This document shows positions 56,321-63,949 of a stretch of 63,949 nucleotides of DNA, in pieces. Within the stretch, counting starts at the first letter, position 1, and each line of letters begins with the position of its first letter. This DNA is from an uncultured Gammaproteobacteria bacterium (GTDB taxonomy: Bacteria > Pseudomonadota > Gammaproteobacteria > CAMYKB01). Where the stretch lies: contig CAMYKB010000009.1 of NCBI GenBank assembly GCA_947258875.1, forward strand, positions 1 through 63,949. The letters run 5' to 3'. Made by a program: the position numbers and the translations under genes. The notes beneath the pieces were generated by a model that had not been told where the DNA came from, searched no databases, and was given only the letters and a program-made list of their open reading frames with translations.

Positions 56321-56549
56321 AGTGAATTCCATCCTGCCAGTCTGATCTAAGGTCTTGGATCTTGGATCTTGGATCTTGGATCTTGGACCTTGGACCTTGG
56401 ACCTTGGACCTTGGACCTTGGGTCTTGGGTCTAGTAAATTCCATCCTGCCAGTATGATCTTTGGCCTTTGATCTTTGATCTTTGGTCTTTGGTCTTTGGT
56501 CTTTGGCCTTTGGTCTTTGGCCTTTGGTCTTTGGTCTTGTGTCTTTGTC
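56321..56549. repeat. Twin heptamer arrays, each with a 28-bp leader
   Basis: Block 1 (56351-56427) has 11 seven-base units of the form GAYCTTG. Block 2 (56459-56549) has 13 units of the form CTTTGRY. Each is preceded by a near-identical 28-base leader containing AATTCCATCCTGCCAGT (56321-56348 and 56433-56460, two mismatches). Within block 1 like units are grouped (four GATCTTG, then five GACCTTG), which suggests expansion by slippage. Minus-strand frames through it are low-complexity and not called. The rest of the 463-base gap has no gene. Confidence 0.9.
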
Positions 56550-56569
56550 ATTCCCGCGTAGGCGGGAAT
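56550..56569. repeat. ATTCCCGC palindrome (dRS3-like)
   Basis: ATTCCCGC-GTAG-GCGGGAAT directly abuts the last heptamer unit. It matches the repeat at 15458 except in the loop. Confidence 0.75.
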
Positions 56570-56657
56570 CCAGTCAATAATAGTAAATTGCAAAGTGTGA
56601 ATCACCGTCTCGGTGTTGTGATTAATTGATGTGTGTGCACAGAGGTTGATCTGCGGA

Positions 56658-58052
56658 TTATTTCTGCACGGGTAGCGGCGGCAGGGATTTATCCGCGTTC
56701 AGAATATTATTCGGATCGAACTGGCGTTTGATGCCGTGCATCAGGCGCAGGGTTTCGGGATCGATCTCCCGGTCAATATAGTCACGCTTGGCCAAACCCA
56801 CGCCATGTTCTCCGGATAAGGTTCCAGCCAACCGAATCACAAGATCGAATACCTCGTCGAGACACTGGGCGGCGGCATTCATTTGTTGTGCGTTTTGCGG
56901 ATCGATCAACAGATTCACATGGATGTTGCCATTACCGGCATGACCGAAGTTTACGATAGGGATGCGGTACTGCCGGCTCAGCCCTTCCAGGCCATTAATC
57001 AGCGCCGGCAGCTGTGAAACCGGTACCGCCACGTCTTCATTGATTTTCAGGGGCGCGATATTGCGCAGTGCAGGGGACAACGCCTTACGCGTGGCCCATA
57101 AGTCTTCAACATCCTGCGGGTCGTGGGCAATGGTGAGTGCAACGCAGCCTGCAATGCGTGCGGCGGTGGCGATATTGTCGGCGTCGTGATCAATGCAGGC
57201 TTTATTGCCGTCAATCTCGATCATCAACAATGCGCCGGCATTGTGCGGCAGTTTCGCGGGCGCCGTGTTGCGTACCATGTCGATGGCATTGTGATCCATG
57301 AACTCCAGCGCGCAAGGTACCGTGGGTTGCGCCATGATGGCCGATACGGCACGTGCAGCGGATTCAACGCTGTCATACACCGCCTGCAGAGTGCGGGTGG
57401 TTTCGGCCAACGGTGTCAACCTCAGTGTGGCTTCGGTGATAATGGCGAGCGTGCCTTCTGAACCGATCAACAGACGCGTCAGGTCCAGGCCGACCACACC
57501 CTTGGTGGTACGCACCCCGGTGCGCAGTTCTTCGCCCGCGCCGGTGATCGCGCGCAATCCGAGGGTGTTTTCGCGTGGCGTGCCATATTTAACCGCGTGC
57601 GGACCGGCGGAGTTATAGGCAAGATTGCCACCGACGGTACAAAACGCGGCGCTGGTGGGGTCCGGCGGCCAGAAGAAACCGTGTTCGCCGACAGCGTCCT
57701 GCACGTCCTGATTGGTGACACCGGGTTGCACCTGTATCAAACGGTTGGCGGGATCGACATCAATAATCTTATTCATACGTTCCAGCGATAACACCAGGCC
57801 ACCGGGCAGGGGCACTGTTGCGCCGGTAGTGCCCGTACCACGGCCGCGTGCAGTCAGCGGCACCGAAAAGCGGTTGCACTGGCGCACGATATCGCGCACC
57901 TGTTCGTGAGTGGTGGCAAACACCACGGCTTCCGGCAGGGCGTGTTTGCGACTGTTGTCATAGCCATAGGGCCAACAGTCTGCAGCTTCTGTGAGCACGT
58001 TGTCGTGACCAACGATATCACGCAAGGCAGAGATGAAATGAGGGTCAGGCAT
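56658..58052 (-). CDS. FAD-linked oxidase (GlcD / D-lactate dehydrogenase family)
   Basis: A flavoprotein of the GlcD/DLD family that oxidises D-2-hydroxy acids such as D-lactate or glycolate. The PCMH-type FAD domain spans about 38-217 (LTARGRGTGTTGATVPLPGG, then GTVGGNLAYNSAGPHAVKYG-like core). The C-terminal cap has FGHAGNGNIHVNLL near 367-380 and SGEHGVGLAKRDYI near 413-426. At 464 residues it is standard. No glcE/glcF partners are adjacent, so a stand-alone D-lactate-type enzyme is more likely. The exact substrate is open. Confidence 0.88.
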   Translation of the reverse strand: MPDPHFISALRDIVGHDNVLTEAADCWPYGYDNSRKHALPEAVVFATTHEQVRDIVRQCNRFSVPLTARGRGTGTTGATVPLPGGLVLSLERMNKIIDVDPANRLIQVQPGVTNQDVQDAVGEHGFFWPPDPTSAAFCTVGGNLAYNSAGPHAVKYGTPRENTLGLRAITGAGEELRTGVRTTKGVVGLDLTRLLIGSEGTLAIITEATLRLTPLAETTRTLQAVYDSVESAARAVSAIMAQPTVPCALEFMDHNAIDMVRNTAPAKLPHNAGALLMIEIDGNKACIDHDADNIATAARIAGCVALTIAHDPQDVEDLWATRKALSPALRNIAPLKINEDVAVPVSQLPALINGLEGLSRQYRIPIVNFGHAGNGNIHVNLLIDPQNAQQMNAAAQCLDEVFDLVIRLAGTLSGEHGVGLAKRDYIDREIDPETLRLMHGIKRQFDPNNILNADKSLPPLPVQK

Positions 58053-58306
58053 TAATGGGTGCTTATGTGAAGATCAAGGCTGGAGCGTAAAGCACGGAGG
58101 ATTGTCTTGCTATATCAAAAACGTACACAAATTGGTTTGCAGTCACTACTACTCCACTAAATAATTAAATTATCACGTTTCAAGCTAATAATTCAGGATA
58201 TACGAATTTCTATGATGACTATAGACATGAAATCATAAAAATAACATGTCGTCATACCCGCCAGCGAGGGTATGACGCGTTAGTGGGGCGCTAGTGGTTT
58301 CAGCGC
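58053..58306. other. Gap with CGTCATACCC palindrome
   Basis: No gene is seen. An A/T-rich stretch is followed by the palindrome CGTCATACCC-GCCAGCGA-GGGTATGACG at 58250-58277, whose arms repeat the outer arms of the 2985 hairpin. It may serve as a terminator for diaA transcripts, although no T run follows on the minus strand. Confidence 0.55.
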
Positions 58307-59250
<944 letters not shown>

Positions 59251-59258
59251 TTAAGGGG

Positions 59259-61139
59259 TTATTGCTCGGTCGTGTTGTCCAGCACTACCGGTTCACCCTT
59301 CACGAACTGTGCCCATTTGAGTTCGCGGTGAATGTTCTGGCTCTCATCCATAAACAGATTGCCAGTCAAACCTGAATAACGTTCATAAGATTTTGCATCG
59401 AGACGTTTTAAGTAAGGTACCACGCGGTAGGCGTCAACACCCAGGGCTGCCAGGCGTGGCAGGCGCGTGCTCTTGTCGTAATGCAGGGTTAACTGGCGGG
59501 CGAGTTCGGGCTTTTTTGTACTCATGCCGAGCGTCCATGGCATGTCGCAATAGATAATATCGTCGAGGTCTTTATTTCTGCGTACGTCCTTAACTCCGGA
59601 ATAAATATGCGAGGTCGCATATACCGGCAGGTTCTTGGCAAAATGAAACTTGAGTTGCGGGCGTAGACTGCGCGCCTGCCGTGGCGATGCCGCAAAGAAC
59701 ACCATGTCCGTATCCTGCCGGCGCGACGGTTCGAATTCGATATCTCGTTTTAGCAGGTTTCTCAACGCCTGATAGCGCTGCGTGCTTTCATTGAGCTGCA
59801 ATACTCGCTTGATGGCATCGGCGTAATCGGCATCTTTCGCCGGATAGGTCTCGGCGCCGGCGATCGTACCGCCTAATTGTTCAAAGCGCGTACGGAAACT
59901 ACCAAGCAGGCGTTTACCCCATTCTCCTTCAGGCACCAATACCACGGCCCTCTGGTGGCCATCCTGCGAGGCGCGTTCGGCGGTTTGCATGGCTTCGTCT
60001 TCCGGCAGCAATCCGAACTGGTAAAGGTTGGCGGGTACCGGCATGCTCTCGTCGATGTAGTTGAGCGGTAATATGGGCACCGGCAGCTTCGTCATCTGGG
60101 TGAGTTGATTGGTGTATTCCTTGACCAGTGGGCCGATGACTATCTCGGCGCCTTCGAGTACCGCGAGTTCGTACTGGTTCCACAGATCCTGTCCTGGCGC
60201 CGCGATGTCATAAACCGCAAGCTCTGGTTTTTCCGCGCCGCTGGTGTCGAGATCGTGAGCGGCCTTGATGCCCGCCAGCACCGTGTTGGCAACATGTTGA
60301 TAACGTCCGGAGAGCGACAGCAATACCGCGATCTTGTGCGGGCGGAATTGCAGCGATTGCCAGTCATCGCGTAGTTGTGTGGTAAACACCGGGGCGGCCG
60401 CATGTGCAGGATAGCGTTGCTCCCAGGTCATCAGCTGTTGTTGCAGGGTCTCGAATGTTGGTGTGGGCTGTTTGGAAATGCTTGCCAGTTCCAGCCAGCC
60501 GGCAACATCGCGGTCACTGCTGCGTATCAACCACTCCTGCAGGTCATCATCACTGGCGCGGCTCAGTGCCTCCCATAAGGATTGTTCATTCTGGCTGCGT
60601 TCCTGGGGTGAACTCAATTCCTGATCGAGACTGACACGTGCCATTACACTTGCCAGTATCTGGTCGTTCTCCAGCAATGCCTGCGCGCGAATATCGAGTA
60701 TCGCGCTGCGGTATTCCGGTGCGATATCGGCGAACGTTACCGGTAATGCCTGCAACGCCACATCGGGGTGTTTATCGATCAGCGCCAGGCGGGCCTCTGC
60801 TATGCGCTTGCGCACCAGTGGCGGCCCCTGCAGTGGGCCTTCATCGATCAACGCTAGATATTGCCGTGCCTGTGCCGCTGTGCCTTCGGTCAGCAAGGCC
60901 TCAACCGCACGGACTTGCAGATTCTCGCGCTCCGGCGGCGCGCTGCGCATGGCCTGCTCCCAGAATATATCGGCAGCAGCTTCGCGCTCTTGTCGTTTCA
61001 GCAGGCGCTCCGCCTTGGCGATCTCAAAGCGGGATGCACCCGCCGGAGTACCGCTTCGGGGCAGGGTATCGCAGGCGGCCAACGCCAGCGCTAGACAGGC
61101 GACCAGCAGGCCGCGAATAACAGGGTGATTAATAGTCAT
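59259..61139 (-). CDS. lpoA: Penicillin-binding protein activator LpoA
   Basis: An outer-membrane lipoprotein that activates PBP1A. The start at 61139 gives a clean lipoprotein signal with lipobox LAAC (C23). Residues about 35-260 form TPR-like helices; from about 270 to the end a periplasmic-binding-protein-like domain follows (KIAVLLSLSGRYQHVANTVL). At 626 residues from this start it matches the family. It is divergent from rsmI across about 70 bases. Confidence 0.94.
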   Translation of the reverse strand: MTINHPVIRGLLVACLALALAACDTLPRSGTPAGASRFEIAKAERLLKRQEREAAADIFWEQAMRSAPPERENLQVRAVEALLTEGTAAQARQYLALIDEGPLQGPPLVRKRIAEARLALIDKHPDVALQALPVTFADIAPEYRSAILDIRAQALLENDQILASVMARVSLDQELSSPQERSQNEQSLWEALSRASDDDLQEWLIRSSDRDVAGWLELASISKQPTPTFETLQQQLMTWEQRYPAHAAAPVFTTQLRDDWQSLQFRPHKIAVLLSLSGRYQHVANTVLAGIKAAHDLDTSGAEKPELAVYDIAAPGQDLWNQYELAVLEGAEIVIGPLVKEYTNQLTQMTKLPVPILPLNYIDESMPVPANLYQFGLLPEDEAMQTAERASQDGHQRAVVLVPEGEWGKRLLGSFRTRFEQLGGTIAGAETYPAKDADYADAIKRVLQLNESTQRYQALRNLLKRDIEFEPSRRQDTDMVFFAASPRQARSLRPQLKFHFAKNLPVYATSHIYSGVKDVRRNKDLDDIIYCDMPWTLGMSTKKPELARQLTLHYDKSTRLPRLAALGVDAYRVVPYLKRLDAKSYERYSGLTGNLFMDESQNIHRELKWAQFVKGEPVVLDNTTEQ

Positions 61140-61209
61140 CGGCTTACGGAATGTACTTCCCAGTGTATGATGCAGGCATGTTACAGACATTAAGTTGAGC
61201 GGAGGGTGC

Positions 61210-62058
61210 GTGTCAATCGAAGCCGGTATTCTTTATATCGTCGCCACGCCACTCGGCAACCTGGGCGACATCACGCAGCGTGCCATCGATACCTTAAAAA
61301 CAGTTGACCTGGTCGCCGCCGAAGATACCCGCCATAGCGGCAAATTACTGCAGCACTACGGCATCGACACGCCCACCCTAAGCGTTCACGAGCACAATGA
61401 GCAAGCCCGGATTGAGAAACTGCTCACACGCCTGCAAGCCAAACACTCCATTGCTCTGATATCCGATGCCGGTACCCCGCTCATCAGTGACCCCGGCTAC
61501 CGGCTGGTGGCGGCGGCCCGGGCGGCGGGCATCAAGGTGGTGCCCATCCCCGGGCCCAGCGCCCTCATCACCGCGCTCTGTGCGGCCGGCCTGCCCACCG
61601 ACCGCTTTGTCTTCGAAGGCTTCCTGCCCGCCAAATCCGGCGGCCGCCAAAAACACCTGCAGGAGCTCGCCCACGAAACCCGTACACTCATCTTCTATGA
61701 GTCCAGCCATCGTATTGTCGATAGCCTCAATGACATGCGAGAAATGTTAGGTGGTGATCGTGACGCCGTCGTCGCCCGCGAACTCACCAAAACCTTCGAA
61801 ACCATACATAGCGGCACGCTGGACGAACTCTGTCAATGGGTACAAAACGACAACAACCAGCAAAAAGGCGAGTTTGTGGTGCTCATAAAAGGCAAGCAAG
61901 AAACACCGAGCGAACACATCAACGAAGAGGCGCGCAAGATTTTGACATTACTGCTCGCAGAACTTCCTCTGAAAACCGCTGCACGCATAACAGCCGAAAT
62001 CACCGGTGAACATAAAAACAAATTGTACCAATTGGGGTTGGAGATTAAGGGAGGGTAG
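61210..62058 (+). CDS. rsmI: 16S rRNA 2'-O-ribose C1402 methyltransferase
   Basis: An SAM-dependent tetrapyrrole-methylase-fold enzyme that methylates the ribose of C1402 in 16S rRNA. ILYIVATPLGNLGDITQRA near the start, DTRHSGKLLQHYGI, and SDAGTPLISDPG near 88-99 identify it. I take the GTG at 61210, since GGAGG ends four bases before it; a TTG at 61195 would add five residues. At 282 residues it is full length. Confidence 0.95.
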   Translation: MSIEAGILYIVATPLGNLGDITQRAIDTLKTVDLVAAEDTRHSGKLLQHYGIDTPTLSVHEHNEQARIEKLLTRLQAKHSIALISDAGTPLISDPGYRLVAAARAAGIKVVPIPGPSALITALCAAGLPTDRFVFEGFLPAKSGGRQKHLQELAHETRTLIFYESSHRIVDSLNDMREMLGGDRDAVVARELTKTFETIHSGTLDELCQWVQNDNNQQKGEFVVLIKGKQETPSEHINEEARKILTLLLAELPLKTAARITAEITGEHKNKLYQLGLEIKGG

Positions 62059-62087
62059 GTTGTCATTACCGCGTACGCCTACATGGC

Positions 62088-62109
62088 AAGGATTGTTCCT
62101 ACAATCCTT
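62088..62109. repeat. 9-bp stem with TCCT loop
   Basis: AAGGATTGT-TCCT-ACAATCCTT is a perfect hairpin of the constant-loop family, with a stem unlike any other copy in the window. Confidence 0.75.
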
Positions 62110-62186
62110 TTGCATTTCCTCTATCCCTGAAGGTCAAATGTAGGCGGTAGAGCGACGCAGGATGCTAAAGCCGAGGCGGTAGTAGT

Positions 62187-62202
62187 GGTACATGGATGTA
62201 CC
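62187..62202. repeat. GGTACA-TGGA-TGTACC micro-hairpin
   Basis: A perfect 6-bp stem with loop TGGA. The core CATGGATG is the reverse complement of the CATCCATG shared by the three hairpins at 19794-19880. Confidence 0.75.
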
Positions 62203-62310
62203 GTTTACGGACCTAAGGATGGAATCCAGTTAGTAGAGTTCGCATGTGCTATACGTGCGAAGCGGTATACTCATTTCGTTTCTGCGTCATCCCCGCTCAG
62301 CATATTCGTC

Positions 62311-62378
62311 ATCTCCGCGAATGCCTACATGGATGTAGGTAGTAGAGCAACGCAAGGAGCAGTTGCCGAGGCGGAGAT
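62311..62378. repeat. Nested repeat: arms enclosing hairpin modules
   Basis: The arms ATCTCCGC (62311-62318) and GCGGAGAT (62371-62378) enclose CCTACA-TGGA-TGTAGG (62324-62339) and the GCAAC/GTTGC stem (62347-62366) with GGAGCAGTTGCCGAG. The same inner modules occur without these arms at 13878-13922. Confidence 0.75.
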
Positions 62379-62714
62379 CCAGTTAAAAAGTGCAGTGGAC
62401 TAGCTGCATCGCAAGTTTTCGGTTTTTTTCGGGACTTATTCCCGCTCCGGCATGGATCCAGCAACAACATAATACGCGTCAATATTTTGACGGTGGTTAA
62501 TTCTTGGCCATATTAGTGATAGCCGCATATCTATATTTTGAAAATCATTTTGCCGATAAAATTTGATTCTTAATCAATTCAATACAACGTATTGTTAAGT
62601 GGCTAAACGATATTAAGTCGATTGCACACTCAAAACCAACTTGCAATGACGAAATAGCATTGCTAGCCTGAACCGCAACAACAAAAAAACGGCGCAGATA
62701 TAAAATAAAATCGC

Positions 62715-62747
62715 TGTAGGATGGGTGTAGCGCAGCGTAACCCATCA
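62715..62747. repeat. GTAGGATGGGT...ACCCATC dispersed repeat
   Basis: ATGGGT and ACCCAT arms flank GTAGCGCAGCGTA. This is a widespread intergenic repeat type in gammaproteobacteria. A related GCGCAGCGTAACCC core is at 15906-15925, and the first bases of the window match its left end. Confidence 0.65.
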
Positions 62748-62957
62748 ACTGAAATAAAAAAAGACCGGGGAATTTTCTTAGGGCTTCCTCTTTAAGTGCA
62801 TTAGTACACACACTCAAAGCGATGTTCCGGGCGTTCGTATCTAAGAGTGCATGCTGTTTAGTAGCGCCGGTTATTTAGGTGGCTGCACTTGAGGGATGCC
62901 GGGATATGCGGGGCCTTGCCCACTAAGGCGACAATACTGATAAAAAAGGTGAGAATT

Positions 62958-63949
62958 ATGGTGCGTGATTGGTCATTAAACTGCGGGAATCTGATTCAAT
63001 TGCATTCAAGTTGCACTGTTCCAAAAGTGTTTTGGCTATTTATCATTCTAACCATAAAGATAGTTGTCGCTTCATTATCAGTAACAATTGCATTGTCTGA
63101 TGCTAACGCTTATGAGACATACTATTATACCCGTGCATCGAGTTGCAGAAGTTATGATCCAATACATTTCTCTACACCAGAAGCAGCCTGTGAGCCCTGG
63201 TTTGATAGTTGGGCCGCGCTTGATCCCGATGTTTATGACCTGGAAATTCGCTACAATATTACCGGGCCTCAATGCTATCTTAAGAGGCCAATCGATTATA
63301 GTTATACTGGTATCGGCTGCAAGCTCGCACCGTTTCCTTGCCCCGAAGGGCAAGTCTTCAACCCCCAAACCGAAACATGTGATTCTACTCATAAGAATGT
63401 TGGGGGGGGTGCATGTTCAGGATCACCATCAGAAAGTAACGCTTCTGGAACGTTGATTAACAATCCAATCAATCCATCTATTGGTAATAAGTATCAGCGC
63501 GAAGTAGACATAGAGAGCAATAGCTCGCTCGGATTTGTGCGTTATTACAACAGCTTTCCAATAGCGTTAGACATTGGTAGTAAATACATAGGTTCAGGCC
63601 GTTTTGGCGCCAGCTGGCTACACAATTATTCGCAAGCCATCTATACAAGATGGTTGTTGGTTGACAATTCAAGTGCAGATACGGTCGCCCTGACGCGAGC
63701 TGATGGTAAGGTGTATCTTTATTCCCTCAATACAACAACGAATACCTGGGTCCCCGACTCGGACGTGACGGCGGTTCTTATATCGTTACGGGATGGTGCG
63801 GGCACCATTACTGGCTGGGAATTTCATAACGCAAGAGATGAAATAGAGCGTTACAGTGCCGAAGGGGTGTTGCAATCGATAGTAGATATTCGTGGCAATA
63901 TTCAAACCCTCGACTACGATATCAATAATCGCCTGACGCGTGTCGAAAG
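62958..63949 (+). CDS. Rhs/YD-repeat protein, N-terminal part (runs off window)
   Basis: An open frame of 330 codons with no stop, cut by the window end. A long signal region has a hydrophobic core at about 24-46, with likely cleavage after residue 51 (DANA). A Cys-rich segment follows (about 60-155, with PCPEGQVFNPQTETCD). The DUF6531-type start of Rhs proteins comes at about 170-245: NPINPSIGNKYQREVD, LGFVRYYNSF and GASWLHNYS. The last residues (DIRGNIQTLDYDINNRLTRV) begin a YD repeat. Such proteins often end in a toxin domain; that end is outside. A run of eight G lies at 63402-63409. The A/T content is higher than in the core genes, suggesting transfer. AAGGTG before the ATG is the ribosome-binding site. 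Confidence 0.85.
   Translation, partial: MVRDWSLNCGNLIQLHSSCTVPKVFWLFIILTIKIVVASLSVTIALSDANAYETYYYTRASSCRSYDPIHFSTPEAACEPWFDSWAALDPDVYDLEIRYNITGPQCYLKRPIDYSYTGIGCKLAPFPCPEGQVFNPQTETCDSTHKNVGGGACSGSPSESNASGTLINNPINPSIGNKYQREVDIESNSSLGFVRYYNSFPIALDIGSKYIGSGRFGASWLHNYSQAIYTRWLLVDNSSADTVALTRADGKVYLYSLNTTTNTWVPDSDVTAVLISLRDGAGTITGWEFHNARDEIERYSAEGVLQSIVDIRGNIQTLDYDINNRLTRVE

Larger units (their letters stand above)
62059..62957. other. Gene-free 900-base region with hairpin repeats
   Basis: No gene is supported. The left 340 bases hold hairpin modules at 62088, 62187 and 62311-62378. The right half turns A/T-rich and includes the GTAGGATGGGT repeat at 62715. A minus-strand frame (62545-62817) reads through that repeat and is not called. 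No RNase P RNA signature was seen, although rnpB follows rsmI in some relatives. Confidence 0.6.

Noticed and set aside
56241-56605. Minus-strand frames with repeated QRPK/QDPRSK peptides
   Set aside because: They are translations of the seven-base arrays in different frames and not evidence of a protein.
62545-62817. Minus-strand frame of 90 codons
   Set aside because: It reads through the GTAGGATGGGT repeat (giving LMGYAALHPSYSDF), a common artefact of that repeat.
62059-62957. RNase P RNA gene expected after rsmI in some gammaproteobacteria
   Set aside because: None of the conserved rnpB core sequence was recognised; the region holds repeats and A/T-rich DNA.

Overview
The window is chromosomal DNA of a gammaproteobacterium. 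The gene orders rsxABCDGE-nth, metG/apbC/dcd, yrbG-kdsD-kdsC-lptCAB-rpoN-hpf-ptsN, mlaFEDCB-murA-hisG-hisD-hisC, petABC-sspA-sspB and rsmI/lpoA-yraN-diaA are all typical of that class. A short-form HisG, an HPr kinase, a TusA-type sulfurtransferase, a YeiH-type (putative sulfate) exporter and a bufferin-type RiPP maturation set suggest a free-living respiratory bacterium, possibly a sulfur oxidiser of the Chromatiales type. That last point is inference. No rRNA, tRNA, CRISPR array or transposase gene was seen.

Layout. 1-5254: minus-strand hvfC, hvfB (MNIO oxygenase), a CPA1 Na+/H+ antiporter, a DoxX/HvfX protein and an FMN-binding glutamate-synthase-like protein. 5255-6328: decayed DNA with repeat modules and a phzF pseudogene. 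6329-9001: pagL-like lipid A deacylase, UPF0114, DUF1841, nth. 9060-15354: a DUF805 protein and the Rnf/Rsx electron-transport operon, split between rsxB and rsxC by a repeat cluster. 15355-16217: a large composite repeat. 16218-20554: metG with a small downstream gene, divergent apbC, then dcd. 20667-27966: DUF2799 lipoprotein, CDF cation exporter, yeiH with a 42-residue companion, universal stress protein, SRPBCC-like membrane protein, a frameshifted relic, tag, and tusA-tetR behind a clear promoter and operator. 27989-39532: mscS-like channel, mgtE, then one long minus-strand block for nitrogen-type PTS regulation, sigma-54, LPS transport and Kdo synthesis. 39627-49465: mlaFEDCB, murA, and a his cluster with a DAHP synthase between hisG and hisD. 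49489-58052: DegS/AlgW protease, Nif3-like protein, bc1 complex, sspAB, macrodomain protein, heptamer arrays and an FAD-linked oxidase. 58307-62058: diaA, yraN, lpoA and divergent rsmI. 62958-end: the first 330 residues of an Rhs/YD-repeat protein that runs off the window.

How the genes work together. Much of the content serves the envelope: Kdo synthesis, LPS export, lipid A trimming, phospholipid retrograde transport, peptidoglycan precursor synthesis and PBP1A activation, with an envelope-stress protease. Energy genes (Rnf, bc1) form a second theme. The PTS block (HPr, EIIA-Man, EIIA-Ntr, HprK, RapZ) looks regulatory rather than for sugar uptake, and no EI gene sits in it.

The most unusual content is intergenic. 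At least a dozen loci carry small hairpins whose loop is nearly constant (TGGA, TCCA or TCCT) while the stem sequence changes on both sides together. These are combined with other modules, which also show compensatory changes, and are nested inside larger palindromic arms. They are concentrated in gaps where operons have been opened (rsxB/rsxC, hisD/hisC) and at cluster edges.
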